Assembly (NCBI GenBank): GCA_027625915.1
Contig: JANTQA010000021.1
Coordinates: forward strand, 3,224,001 to 3,288,000
DNA length: 64,000 bases
Origin: Anaeramoeba flamelloides
Taxonomy: Eukaryota; Metamonada; Anaeramoebidae
Direction: 5' to 3'
The position numbers and the translations under genes are program-made. The first letter of the stretch is position 1. Every line of letters starts with the position of its first letter. Of the stretch, positions 11,201-23,165 are shown piece after piece. Below the pieces are notes generated by a model that was given only the letters and a program-made list of their open reading frames with translations, was not told the origin of the DNA and searched no databases.

Positions 11201-14200
11201 TTGAATTAAGCATAGATATCATCAAAACCTCTATTAAATGAAATTTCAACAAATTTACCAATACATTTTTTTTTGCAATGTTAACTCCAAAATTAAAACT
11301 CACATCATTTTTTTTATAATTTGAATGTTTAATTATTTATTTTTTATTATATATATATATTCAAAATTATAAATAATTGTTAGCATTGTGATAAATAATT
11401 GTTAACATTTTTATAATTAAGAGGCTCTAATTTAATATTTCTCATCTCATTAATTTAAACAGATTTTTTTTAAAATTTCCAATTCACCCAAAGTTTTAAA
11501 TTTACAATCATTTCACTAAACACATTTCCCCCCCAATAAATCATAGTTTGATCCATATCAAAGAAAAGGTTAAATCTGTATTTAAATTCAACCAATAATG
11601 AAATTCTTTATAATAATAACTTTTATTCTTTAAAAATTAACAAAATCATTCTTTCTTACATAAAATAAAATACACAAAAATAAAAAATTTCAAATAAAAA
11701 CAAAAAAAAAATAATTTCATTTCAACTTGAAAAGATAATAAGATCAATGAAAAAAAAAGTAGACTCAAAAAGATTTTAGAATTAGGAATTACATCCTTAG
11801 ATAATATATGGAATTTCACCCCCCCAACAAATGAAATTAATAAAACTGATACAATCGACGAAGAAGTTGTATTAACACATGATTATGTCAGTTTAGGCAA
11901 TGAAGATGATAATAACGCACAACAAAACAATCTTAATATTTATGACGAGCCACCAGATAGCGAAGAAAATATTTTATTTACTAATAATGATCAAACAAAA
12001 CGAATCAAATGTGGAACATTAAATAAATTAGTACAATTTTTAACACCTGAAACAGACGTCGAAATCGATTATATTTCATATAGAAAAACCTTTTTGATGA
12101 CTTATCAATCTTTCACCACCCCAAAAGAATTATTAAATAAATTAATTGAACGATATCACGTACCAAGAAACTATGTAAAAAAATTTACTGATTTTAAAAA
12201 AAAAAGACATTTAATTCAAGTAAGAATCGGAACAGTTTTAAAAAAATGGATTGAAAATCATTTTTCTGATTTTAATGAAAGATTACTAACCCATGTCACT
12301 GCATTTGTAGATACTTTCATGTTTAGAGATGGCCACAACACTCTTGCAAAATCTATTAGATCAACAATAAATAAACAACTGAGTGAAAATACAGTTCATA
12401 AAAAAACTTTTTTAGACTTACCACCTGATCCCATATACCCAAAAAATATTTTTAGTTCTGATTTTTCCTTACTTGATTTAGACCCAGTTGAATTTGCTCG
12501 GCAAGAAACTCTTATTGAACATGACATTTATACCAAAATCAGAGTAACAATTTTCGTTTCTTTCTTTTTTTTTTTTTTTCTTCTTTTTCATTTTCAAATT
12601 ATTTCACATTTTTGTATAAAAGATAAATATTGTTATTATCAGAGTCTATTAAAGAAATTTCAAAAAAAATGTCATTAATCTAATTAACAATTTTTTAAAT
12701 TTTCGAAACCAGATTTTTAAAAATTCCAAATTATACAAAACAAATTTAAAAAAAAAAAGATTTTATTTTTTTTTTATTATTAGGGATTTTCCATAATTTC
12801 TATTACGGAATGAAAAAAAAATATTTGGAAATAAAGTTCCTAATTTTGATTTAATTTATAGAGTAGAAACAGAAAATATTTTTAAAAAATCAAAAGATAT
12901 TCTTCCATTTTTTGAGATCTAATTTTTTTTTTTTGAAATTTTTTTATGTAATTTATGTTCACATATTTTATTTTACATAATATATTTTACGGAATTTATT
13001 TGATGTAAAAGATATTATCTAATTTCTGTTCCAAAATACAATTTTTTGATAATTTTTTTTACAAAATTAAAGTTCAAAAAAACGGTAAACTAAAATAATT
13101 TAAATGCCTTGGCAAGAATCTGAAACCCCAAAAACAGATAACTCTCTGAGAAGAAACATGTTTTAATAAAAAAGAGTTTCAAGAGATAAGAAAATACTTT
13201 TCGATTAGTATACCAAAGTAAAGAAAAACACATCATTTTTTTTATCATATCCCATATAAAAAGAATTCTTAATGAATACTAGAAATTCAATAAAAAAATG
13301 ATATGTATGAATAAATTATGATACTAATTAAGATAAGACCCAGAAAAAGAAATAATGAAAGCCAAAACTATTATTTTATTATTTTGTTTCAATTTTTATA
13401 ATTCAAATACTTTATTGATCTTTTAATCTTCAAAAAAATCATCTAAACTAGATTCCAAAAATTTGGACACAGTTTAAACAGTTGAAAGAACATCATTACT
13501 GCACTTTAAATCCAATTTGGAAAGAATTTTGATTTTACAAACTATTTCATTTTTTGTCTTTTTTGTTTTGTTTTCATTTCCTTTTTTGCAGTTACATAAT
13601 CTGTTTTGTTAGATCTGAAAATTTTTTTAGATGGCTGATAGAAGATTAGTGTTGAGTTTGTTAAATTGGAAAATAACATACAATTGGTAGATGGTATCTT
13701 AACCTTTGATCGATCAACAATTGTTGGTAAAATTTCAACAAATTTACCAATACATTTTTGGTTCCGCTCGTTTCATTATTTTGGACACACCGGTTTTTTA
13801 TTTTTGAGTTTTATATTTTTTTCTTTTATTTGGATTAAAATTATTACTTATTAAAACATTAATATTGTGCAACTTAAATGTGGTTTTATATTAGGTTTGG
13901 AAAAATACAATAAATTGGGTTTTTTTTTGCCTATTTTTGATTTTGGGTGTGTCCAAATTTTTGGAATGGGGTTTATTTGGGAACTTCTGTATCATAATTC
14001 ATTTTGGAATTTCTGTTCCGTATTTCATATTCAGTAAAAATATTACCTAAAAAGATGTATGATCTTGAAAATTTAAGCAAAAAAATCTATTTTGGAATTT
14101 ATGTTCCGTAATTTATTTTATGCAAAAATATTACGTAAAAACCCTATTAATTAGAAAACTTTTTGTAGATCAAAAAATAGGTGTTGAAAAAAAAATTGTT

Positions 14201-14452
14201 TAATTGATTTTTTTTTATTGTTAATCATGTGAAGTAACACAACAAAATTACCTTCTATTTACCATTAGGTTTTCCATAATTTAAAAGAATTGAGTAAAAT
14301 CTAAGATTTTAACTTGATTCTTTTGAATTCTGGAAAACCTAGGTACTCTACGGCACTTGACGGCACTTTCTGAAACACTAAAATTTATTTTGAGTTGTTT
14401 TATCCTGAGCTATAATATAGTCAAGATTAGAACTCATAGGATAGTGTTTCTT

Positions 14453-14487
<35 letters not shown>

Positions 14488-15768
14488 TGTGAAAGAAGAC
14501 AAGAAAAAGAGAAATAAAAGTCACAAATGAAAGAAAATAAAAAAGTAGCAAAAAAAAAAGTAAAAAATCTTTTTTGTTTTGTTTTTTACTGATTATTGAA
14601 TGGGTTGTTAGTTGTTTCCTTTTATGTTTAAAATATCAAAGATTTCTAGATCATCGCCATCATATGAACTGTTTGGATAATGTCGTACTTAACATCAGTT
14701 GATAATATACAAGGAATTGTTGCTATAATCGACAAAAGTTAATCCCAGTACAATGAATTTACATATAAGAAGAATTTAAATTACCACCACCTTTTCTCTG
14801 ATTCAATATTTTTCCCGACCAAATTAGAGCCACATCATTGATTATTTTCTTCTTCTCGGGTTTTTAATTAAAAAAAAAAAAAAAGCAAACTCAAAAAAAG
14901 TAAAGGGAAAAATAATAAAATATAAAGTTCATTTTTAAAAAAGAAGTTCTATTTAAACTTTAAATACAATTATAGCCCAAAGAGAAACTTTTATAATTTA
15001 TTAAAACTTTTATTTTTAAATTTAAAAATCATTTTGATTTTCTAAACATTTTAATATAATTTATTTGTATACATATATTCTTATCCTTATGTTATTTTAA
15101 AATCATAGCCACCCGAATTATTAAATCAGGCTTGGAGCAAAGAAAAAACAAAACACAGATCTACTAATGTATTGGCCTTAATTCAAAGGTTTAATTCACT
15201 CTCTGGTTGGGTTACTTCAACCATTCTGCTATTTAACAAAATAAGAAAAAGATCAAAACTTATCAACAAATTTATTAAGGTCGCTGAACACATGAAAAAT
15301 CTCAATAACTTCAACGGGCTAATGGCTATAATAGCAGGGTTAGACAATTCTGCAATTTTTAGATTGAAACACACTTGGGACGAAGTAAGCAAACAATTGA
15401 AAGATAAATTCGTTGCATTAAAAGAAATTATGAAATCCTCGGGTTCTTATTCAAATTACCGGCAATATTTACATTCAATCAACCCCCCTTGTATTCCATA
15501 CCTAGGAGTGTACTTGACCGATTTAACATTTAAAGAAGATGGAAATAAAGATTTTATTGGAAATTTGATCAATTTTACTAAAAGGCGACTTGTGTTTGAA
15601 AATATTAGAGAACTGATGCAATACCAACAATCTAGCTATAATTTGATTGAAGTTCATCAATGTAAAGTTTTATTACTAAAACTCCAAGAAGTTTTAAATA
15701 AGGATGATTGCTTTTCAATTTCCTTAAAATATGAACCAAGAGGCGCTCAACGATCAGAAATTAAATAA
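8203..15768 (+). CDS. Ras guanine-nucleotide exchange factor: LisH, RasGEF_N and Cdc25 domains, three exons
   Basis: Promotes GDP release from a Ras-family GTPase at the membrane. Proposed exons are 8203-8287, 11735-12543 and 15109-15768, giving 517 residues in frame. Exon 1 encodes a LisH-like helix pair (MLQLIMQHFESLGHNESL). Exon 2 holds an acidic linker (IYDEPPDSEENILF), a RasGEF_N domain at about residues 120-230, and the start of the catalytic domain (ARQETLIEHDIY). Exon 3 holds the rest of Cdc25: LNQAWSK, NFNGLMAIIAGLDNSAIFRL and PPCIPYLGVYLTDLTF, which include the hallmark helical-hairpin and GTPase-contact regions. The splice between exons 2 and 3 (donor GTAACA at 12544, acceptor CATAG ending 15108) is well supported by protein continuity. 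The exon 1 to 2 junction (donor GTATTT at 8288, acceptor GAAAAG ending 11734) is inferred from phase and family order. An upstream exon is possible. Introns of 3.4 and 2.6 kb carry several transposons. A T-tract follows the stop. Confidence 0.85.
8417..9014. mobile_element. TIR element, family B, copy 2, in RasGEF intron 1
   Basis: Ends GGTATTTTCAAAAAAATGGG and (inverted) GAAAACGGC. The interior shares CAATAAAAAACGGACAATAT-like and AATAATCACCAATTTTCA segments with copies at 6651 and 53606. More diverged at the ends than copy 1. No coding capacity seen. Confidence 0.7.
9688..9722. repeat. Right end of another family B element
   Basis: The segment AAATAAATTTTCTCCACTTT followed by TTTTGAAAATAGC matches the right terminus of copy 1 (7200-7231). 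No convincing left end was found between 9014 and 9688, so it looks like a fragment. Confidence 0.5.
9956..11231. mobile_element. 1.28-kb TIR element with subterminal TCGCGAT clusters, in RasGEF intron 1
   Basis: Ends GAGGTTTTGATGAT and ATCATCAAAACCTC are perfect inverted repeats, flanked on both sides by TATTA (9951-9955 and 11232-11236); a TA duplication is an alternative reading. The first 130 bp and the last 200 bp carry many spaced copies of a TCGCGAT/ATCGYGATAA motif, a layout typical of transposase-binding subterminal repeats. The interior has no clear transposase; a 69-codon minus frame (10811-11020) is unassigned. Probably non-autonomous; superfamily not determined. Confidence 0.8.
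12544..13445 (+). other. RasGEF intron 2, 5' part
   Basis: Begins with donor GTAACA and a T-tract. Holds inverted or direct partial repeats of a GGAATTTMTGTTCCGTAATTT-like unit (12790-12830, 12960-13040), which recurs beyond the next element at 14008-14140. No exon recognised. Confidence 0.5.
13446..13973. mobile_element. Non-autonomous Tc1/mariner-like element, copy 1, in RasGEF intron 2
   Basis: Inverted ends of about 28 bp, the left reading AACTAGATTCCAAAAATTTG and the right ending in ATTTTTGGAATGGGGTT, both flanked by TA (13444-13445 and 13974-13975). The ends resemble those of the transposase-bearing copy at 41650-42686. The whole length aligns with 58975-59505. A 62-codon frame inside is not conserved in the other copy. 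Confidence 0.85.
14221..14460. repeat. Modular hairpin repeat, copy 3, in RasGEF intron 2
   Basis: A hairpin with arms at about 14275-14303 and 14309-14340 (AGGTTTTCC outer stem) followed by the TACGGCACTTGACGGCAC tail, matching copies 1 and 2. Similarity to copy 2 continues past the (AT)n tract to about 14700. Confidence 0.8.
14455..14483. repeat. (AT)n microsatellite
   Basis: Uninterrupted AT dinucleotides within RasGEF intron 2, at the right end of the hairpin repeat. Confidence 0.95.
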
Positions 15769-18700
15769 TTTTTTTTTTTTTTTTTTTTTGTTTTTTTTAG
15801 ATATGAAAATAAAAAAATCTAAATATTAATAATTATCCGATTAAGATTAAATTTAAATATGAAGATAAAGATAATAAGAACTTTTTTAATCTCAAAATCA
15901 TTTTTTAATATTTTTTTTCTCTTATTTCTTTTTATAGAAAAAAGAAAAAAAAAACATAAAATTTATAATTCTTCAAATTAATTAATTTTTTTCAAATTTT
16001 ATTTTGAAAAAAAATTTAACAATAAATTTTTTCAAAAAGTTTTCATTTTTAAATGACTTTTTTAAAAGTATATTTCATTTCAAAAAATTTTCAAAATGTT
16101 AATTCAAATTATTTGGTATACTTAAAGCAATTAAGGTGAGAATAATTCTATCAATTTTGTTTCAGTCAAAGTGTATCCAAAAAAAATTTTTTTTTACAAA
16201 TATCAATTTTTTTTTAGAATTGATCTTTAAATAATAAATCAGAAAACGGTCTAAGAATACATGTCTGAGAATAGCCGATATCTATCTGAAGTAAATCAGT
16301 GAAAACAACAATATTTTGTTAAAAATAGAAAAACTAGTAATTATTAGAATCACTTGGAAAAAAACAAAAATTTTATTTCGGGTTTTAAATTGAAAAATTA
16401 ATAGAAATACAATTGAATCTAATATGACCACTTTCTACAATCATCTTTACTCTTTCAAAAACATTAGACTGACACATTTTTACCTGGTGACCTTAGACGT
16501 TGCCATAAAAAAAAAAATGGCAAAAGAATTAAACTGATTTTAAAAAAAATAAAAAAAAAAGTTACCATTTCAAAAATCTAAAAATTAATTCGATTTTTTA
16601 ATTTCCAAAATACTCTTTTTCTAATAATCTTCACTACTTGTAAAAATATGAAATTCGTCTATTTCGACAGGATCATTTGGTTGTAAAATTAACTCCATTG
16701 GATCCTCATAGTGACTACCAACAATTAACAATTCTATTTTTTTTTTTTTCAAGAATCAACTAACTTTGATTGTTTAGAAATAAGAGAAATATTAAACCTC
16801 ATATTAAATTTTATAACCATAAAAGAAATACCTAGATAAATTATAAATTTCAAAAAGAAAAAAAGTTAAAGAAATTTATGTTTCCCTTTCATCGGAACGT
16901 CTTGTTCAAAATATCTTAATTTCTTCGGAAAATAAAAATTGTTGATAATAAGATTTTTTTCTTTTAAAATGTGTGAATTTTAAAAGAACAATACAAAGTC
17001 CAATTTTCTTAAAGTTTATTTGGAGTGTTTACAAAATTTTTGTTTTCAAATTTACTTTTTTTTTTTAAAAAAAAGAAAAAAAGAAAAAAAAAGAAAAAAA
17101 AAATAAAGGTAAAAAAAAAACAAAAAAAAAACATCATTTTACTAAATTGTACAAAATGAAAATTGATCACAGTATTGAAAAATTATTTGGAGAAGAATAT
17201 TCGATTAAAATCATGGAACATAGTCTATTTCTTCAATAGTCTTGGATTTTTTTGAATGAAAAATAGTTTATTTTTGATAAATTTTGGAATTAAATTTGAT
17301 TTTTAAAAAATTTTTTTTGTACTTAAATCAACAGTAAATGATTTTCTCAATTTTGATAATTTATGATTCTACATTGGGAATTAAACATAATTTAATAATA
17401 CCAAGAGAAACCTGGTGGAGGGTATACCAATGATAACTTTATTATTATTATTATTATTATTATTAAATTATTCATCATTATTTTGGATTTTGAAGATTAA
17501 ATTTGTAGATTTTTTTTCCAAAATCAATATTATGGTCTCGAATTCTAGATTTAATTATTGTAACACATTTTTAACGTTTTTTAAATTTAGTTAATTTAAT
17601 AGTTTCAATTAGAGATTTATTAGTACGAATTTTTAAAAATTAAAATAAATTAACACATTAATATTTCTAATAATTTCTAATTATTCTTTTATAACCCTTA
17701 AATTTTATTTTAAAAATACCCAAGGAGAATAAATTTACTTTATTTTGTTTGATTTATAACCAATTCATAAACAATAATTCAAAATTTTTATTATATTTGA
17801 AAGTATTTTGTTTATATGAATTCCAAATCTTGATTGATGATAAGTATATAAATTATATTATTATGATTTTCGAATTTCCAATTTTAAATGGGAAGTTTTA
17901 AATTTTGATTTTAAAGCTGAAATATTTGTTTAAAAAGGTTCAAATGATTTTTTTTCCATTTTGTGAATTTGGGTTCATATACAATATAACTTATTTTACG
18001 ATAAAATACTTATCAAATTAATTAAACATAATCGTAATTTTTCCAATTATGTAAAAAAAATTAAACATTATTAAATATTTAGTACTTTTCTATGGAATTT
18101 TCAACGCTGAAAATATTCTTAAAAGTTGATATCTGAATGAAAAATAAAAAAGTATTCTTAAAAATAATATTTTTTCTAATATACCAAATAAAAAATCCAA
18201 TATAGTATATTCATCTAGTAGATAATCAACATAATTCTTTTTTTTTTAAAAAACAAACTCAAAATAAATTTGCGATTTTTTTGCAAATAAGAGGAATATC
18301 CATATACACACATGTCTATACACAATTACAATAATTAAAATAATTCTTTATTGTTTTCTTATAAAAAACACGTTTTCAAAATCTATAATATAGAGTCCAA
18401 TATAATTCTACACCTTATTAGATTATTTTAATTTTTCAATCAAACCTCACTTACTTTAATAAAAGGCTGTAAATATATACAATCATCATAAATCAACTCT
18501 TACATATCTATACAACCTATTAATTTTTAATTCAAGTTTGAAAACAAATATTTGTCTTTCATTTGTTCTTTATTGAAAGAAAATTTTCAGAAAAAAGACG
18601 TATCATTTTATCTTGTTTAAAATAATAATATGATTTAAAAAATTATTAATTTATATACTTTGTTAAAAAAGTTTTTGGTCTCAAAATATTCTAAGATGAT

Positions 18701-19379
18701 TATAAATAACTAACAATAATTTTTTTTTTTTTAAAGAATCCTTACTCTTTTTTAAAGAGAAAACTATTCCAAATGCAATTTCCCATTTTACTTATCATCT
18801 CCCTTTTGAGTTGCAAAAACAAAATTAAAAGTATTAATATGTGTACGTCAAATCTTTTTTTTTTACATTATTGCTCTTTAATTAACTTGTGAATAAAATT
18901 TCAATGTAATTTTCTGAATTTTTTTTTTTTTAATTGTTTTTTTATAACTTGTAATTTGTTCTTTCTTATGTTTAACATAGACAGTAGGTTTAGAAATGTT
19001 ATGATATTAAAAATCCAAAGAAAAATGAAAAAAATTAAAAAATACACATTTTCTAACATAAGTGACATATCATCTTTTTATTCAGAATATTTATGAAATT
19101 TGAATTTGTATTATTTTATTCTAACTCTTATTTTTAATAATAAGAATAAAAGATTTGCTTTGAAAAAATTTTTTTGTATTTTTTTTTTTTCAAAATTTTG
19201 TTAAAAAATAAATAGAAAACCAAAAAAAAGGGAATGTTTATAAATACATTCAGGCATGTTTTTAAATTTTTACTATAGCTCATTTATAACAATGATTTTT
19301 AATATTTTATCAACTGTCATAAATAAAATATTTAAGAAAAAAAAAAAAACAAATCAAAAATTCATATAATAATTAAAAA
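15769..19379. other. AT-rich intergenic stretch with a decayed repeat
   Basis: No gene seen. A T-tract starts right after the RasGEF stop. The segment about 16160-16540 aligns patchily with 38885-39260 (shared GTAAATCA, ACACATTTTTACC and others), suggesting an old dispersed element. A (TTA)n tract lies at 17438-17464. Tail-to-tail with WDR48, so both 3' ends fall here. Confidence 0.5.
17438..17464 (+). repeat. (TTA)n microsatellite
   Basis: Nine consecutive TTA/ATT units in non-coding sequence. Confidence 0.9.
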
Positions 19380-22070
19380 TTATTTTTTTTTTATTTCTTT
19401 CTCTGGTTTCAATCTCCAATATAATTCCATTTCTTTATAACTTTTCCAAATAAATTTTTGTATTGTGCCAAGTGTCCACTGCGGCTCTAATAATACTTCC
19501 TTATTTCCAGCTTTACATATTAATTCTACATATTTCTCAACTTTAATTTTTTCAGAATTTTCTTGATCATCTTTTTTTGGCAATTTTAAGTTAAATCTCT
19601 TACTGATATTTTCAAGTACTTTTCGGATTGAAATTAAATGGTAACATTGAATTCTTGTTGTTTTTTTACTTTTTTTTTTATCATAGGGAAGAATATTAAT
19701 AGCTAATTTATTATCATTTTTAGTTTTCGGAATTGTTCTATTACAAATAAAATCCTCTACCCAAATGGGAATGATTCCATCATCTTCATGGCCCTCAAAT
19801 TCATCAAAATTATATTTAAAAATTTGGACTCCTTTACTTTTTATATACTTTCCTTGGGAAGTCGTTATTAAAGATATTTGATCGGTGTGTAAAATTAATG
19901 GTGTTTTTGGCTGGATCGGGAAATACGTTTTTGCATATTGCATTTTTTCATCCTCTGTTTTTATTAATTCCATATTAATCTCATTGTCACTTTCTTTATT
20001 TTTCTTTTTTCCATTTTTCTTTTCTTTTTCTTTTTCTTTTTCTTTTTCCTGTTCTTTGTCTTTTTTTTTCTCCTTTTTCCTTTTTTCTTTATTGTCCTTT
20101 TTTTTCTTCTCTTTTTCCTTTTTCTTTTTTCCTTTGCCTTTTTCCTTTTCCTTTTCCTTTTCCTCTTCCTGATCTGTGTCTTTGTCTTTGTCTTTGTCTT
20201 CTTCATTTTCGTCTGTACCTTTTTTGTTTTCTGTTTGCTTTTCTTTCTTTCTTTCTTGTTCTTGTTCTTTTCTTGTTTCATTTTGGTTTTTTTCTTTCTT
20301 TTCCTCTTGTTCCCTTTTCCTCTTTTCCATTTCTCTTTTCATTTCAATCTCCTTTTCTTTTCTCATTTTTAATCTATTTTTGTGCCAAATATGAAATAAT
20401 GAATCAAGTAAAACTTTTCCTATATTAATAACATTTCCCTTTTTCCCATTTTGCAACAGTGGGATATTTTCTGAAAAATTATTTGCCAAAAATACATTTT
20501 TTACATTCAAAGTGATCATAAGTGAACCAGTAAAAGTTGTGACAGTAAACCATTTTGGAATAAAAATAAAAGGATTAATTTCTTTTAATTTTTCTTGGAA
20601 ATCGCATTTACCATATTCTTCTAATAATGAGCCGCAGATATGAAAAAGATAAACTTGACCATCACTTTTTTTAACAAGAATTCTAATGTTGTCATTCAAA
20701 ATCTGGTGTTTAATAATACCTGGTTCTCCAGAGATCATAATTTTTATTTTCTTTTTATTATCATTGTTTTCTTCGTTTTTTGTTTCTTTAATAATAATTT
20801 CTTTCTTTTTTTCCTTTTGATTTTCTGTTTCTATTTTTTCTTGATTTTTTTCTTCATTTTCTTTTTCTTTTTCTTTTTCATTTTCTTTTTCCTTTTCTTT
20901 TTCTTTTTCTTTTTCTTTTTCTTTTTCTTTTTCCTTTTCCTTTTCCTTTTCCTTTTCCTTTTCCTTTTCTTTTTCTTTTTTTTCTTTTTCATTTTCTTTT
21001 TCTTCCTTTTTTTTCATTTCCTTTTCCTTTTCCTTTTCATTTTCATTTTCATTGTTTTCTTTTTCGTCCATTTGAATTTCTATTTCTATTTCTATTTCAT
21101 TATTAGGCTTTAATTTCTTTTTACCTAAAGGTAAACCAAGTTGAAAACATTTTAAATTTGATGAATGATCGGCAATCCATAATTTATTATAAGGATCTTT
21201 ACAAATGCTAGTTACAGAAAAATCATTTTTTATGATATTTTTTGTTTGACAATTTTTTAAAGACGATCTCCTTATCCAACGATCTTTACCAGAAGTGATA
21301 ATTTGATCATTCTCCAGATCAACATTTATTGACCAAATGCCACCTTTGTGAGAAATCTTTTTCTTCCAAACAAAGGATTTATTTCTAATGTCCCATAAAA
21401 ATAGCATACCATCTGAACCAGCAGACAATAAACGATTACCGTCTGGCAAAAATTTTAAATCACGAATGTTTTCTCTGTGACCGACCATTTTCCATAATTT
21501 TTTCTTTTGCCGAATATCCCAAAAACGAATCACCTTCTCTGCGCCGCCTGAAATTATTAAATTCCCTTTTTGGTTGATATCAAGCGAATAAATAGAATCC
21601 TTGTTTCCTTTATAATTCACCTGATAACTAATCATTTTCCTATTTACTCTCGGTTTTTCATTTATTTTATACAGAATTAAATTGTGATCAAAGCCTCCCG
21701 TTATTAATTGTGCTGTGTTTGAACAATACGCCAAACAAGAGACATAATCTAAATGGTTTTTAATTCCGCACAATTCTTTCCCGTTTGATGAGTCCCATAA
21801 TTTTACAGTCCCATCAGAACTACCACTAAAAATAAGATCATTATTACAAAATTCTACACAATTTACCCAATCTGTGTGGCCATTAAAATGCGAAACATGT
21901 GTTGGTTGTTGGAAACCACTCTTAGCAATGTTGAAAATGTTAAGTGTGGAATCCCTTCCTGCTGTTGCTAATAAGGTCCCATTGGGTGAAATTGCTAACT
22001 TGTTAATCCCTAACCGATGTGTTTTTTGTGTAGGATCAACAACAAAGGATACTTTTGATTTTTTGTCCAT
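19380..22070 (-). CDS. WDR48: WDR48/UAF1 orthologue: WD40 propeller with C-terminal SUMO-like region
   Basis: WDR48 binds and activates USP1, USP12 and USP46 deubiquitinases in animals; fungal kin pair with Ubp9/Ubp15-type enzymes. A single exon encodes 896 residues. Residues 15-320 carry seven or more WD40 repeats with GH...WD-type signatures (GHTDWVNCVEF, GSSDGTVKLWD, NKDSIYSLDINQKGNLIISG, SAGSDGMLFLWDIR). The last matches animal WDR48 order, including GNKDSIYSL and GGIWSINV. Residues about 445-545 match its ancillary region (IIKHQILND, GKCDF, PKWFTV, GSLMITL). Residues 700-895 match the C-terminus: IPIWVEDFI, IRKVLENI, and TLGTIQKFIWKSYKEMELYW in place of LRTVKHFIWKSGGDLTLHY. Two nearly pure Lys/Glu inserts (about 326-427 and 563-695) lengthen it from the usual 680. 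Start ATG 22070 precedes the propeller directly. The partner enzyme is not in this window. Confidence 0.93.
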   Translation of the reverse strand: MDKKSKVSFVVDPTQKTHRLGINKLAISPNGTLLATAGRDSTLNIFNIAKSGFQQPTHVSHFNGHTDWVNCVEFCNNDLIFSGSSDGTVKLWDSSNGKELCGIKNHLDYVSCLAYCSNTAQLITGGFDHNLILYKINEKPRVNRKMISYQVNYKGNKDSIYSLDINQKGNLIISGGAEKVIRFWDIRQKKKLWKMVGHRENIRDLKFLPDGNRLLSAGSDGMLFLWDIRNKSFVWKKKISHKGGIWSINVDLENDQIITSGKDRWIRRSSLKNCQTKNIIKNDFSVTSICKDPYNKLWIADHSSNLKCFQLGLPLGKKKLKPNNEIEIEIEIQMDEKENNENENEKEKEKEMKKKEEKENEKEKKEKEKEKEKEKEKEKEKEKEKEKEKEKEKEKENEKEKEKENEEKNQEKIETENQKEKKKEIIIKETKNEENNDNKKKIKIMISGEPGIIKHQILNDNIRILVKKSDGQVYLFHICGSLLEEYGKCDFQEKLKEINPFIFIPKWFTVTTFTGSLMITLNVKNVFLANNFSENIPLLQNGKKGNVINIGKVLLDSLFHIWHKNRLKMRKEKEIEMKREMEKRKREQEEKKEKNQNETRKEQEQERKKEKQTENKKGTDENEEDKDKDKDTDQEEEKEKEKEKGKGKKKKEKEKKKKDNKEKRKKEKKKDKEQEKEKEKEKEKKNGKKKNKESDNEINMELIKTEDEKMQYAKTYFPIQPKTPLILHTDQISLITTSQGKYIKSKGVQIFKYNFDEFEGHEDDGIIPIWVEDFICNRTIPKTKNDNKLAINILPYDKKKSKKTTRIQCYHLISIRKVLENISKRFNLKLPKKDDQENSEKIKVEKYVELICKAGNKEVLLEPQWTLGTIQKFIWKSYKEMELYWRLKPEKEIKKK

Positions 22071-23165
22071 CCCAAAATGTTTGTATTAGGAAGTTAGAAA
22101 AAAAAATAAGAAAAAAAAATATTTGTAAAAAAATGAAATAACCACATATAATTCTTTGAATTCATAAAGGGCTTTCAAAAAGAAGTTTAAATTTAAGGTT
22201 CACGATGGTGTTCAGCGCTATTGACAACACACAAGATTTATGAGTTTCAAAGTACTGTTTGAGTTAAAATAATAAGGGTGTATTTATGAAACAAAATCTT
22301 GGTTTATTTTTAAAAACAAAGAAAAGTTGACTTTGATTGAGAAAATATAGTACTCTCCCAAAATTTCTAAGGCAATTATTCAAGATAATAATAATTGATA
22401 AATTGTGTTGAAATTTTGTTTCCTGTTGTTAAACTAGCCTGTTTAGACTTGTTTAAATGGTGTTTCTAAATAAAAAAAGTGTGTTTCTTTGTTAGAGAAG
22501 GACTTTACATCAATTGATCAAGAATCAAACAATAAACCAGAAATTAAATATGGTATTGATATCATAAAATTCAATTATTTAAAAAGAAATCCTAAAAATA
22601 AAGCATCAAATTAGAAAATTTGTCTCGAAAAATTGAGAAAATTTTAAGATTTATTTTTTATTATCAAAAAAGAAAAACTTTTAAAAAAATCGGGATTGAG
22701 TAAATTATGAAAAATTTTAAACAAATTCTTTTTCTAATTTTATTTTTACTAGAAAAAATCACTTAATTTAAATTCAAAATTGATTTGTACTTCGGTATAA
22801 TGGTAATTTGTGAATTATATGTTGTATTTGAACAGGGGTGAGAAAAATACTGGATATATTTTTTGATACTAGGATTTTTGTTCTTGATGTTTTTTTTTAG
22901 ATTATTCTATGGTAATTTAACCTTTAATAGATAATATTTTTCCTTTCATACATATTGTACTAATTAAAAGTTGAAACTTTACAAATATCCTTTTAAATCA
23001 ATTAGAAATGAAAATTTTTGAGATTTGATTAATTTTTCTTATTGAACTTTGAGATACAAGTTTGATACGTTCAAGTTGATCATTTAATTCTAAGTAATTA
23101 ATTAGTTGAGGAAAAAAGTTTAAAAACTGATCCACTTAAATTTTTATTTGAATTATTGATGATCT
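22071..23165. other. Region upstream of WDR48
   Basis: Contains the presumed WDR48 promoter. A short patch with more G/C (22165-22260, GGTGTTCAGCGCTATTGAC) stands out but matches no RNA family I know. Confidence 0.35.

Noticed and set aside
20640-21113. Plus-strand poly-Phe frame opposite WDR48
   Set aside because: Antisense reading of the Lys/Glu tract; the minus frame has clear WDR48 homology.
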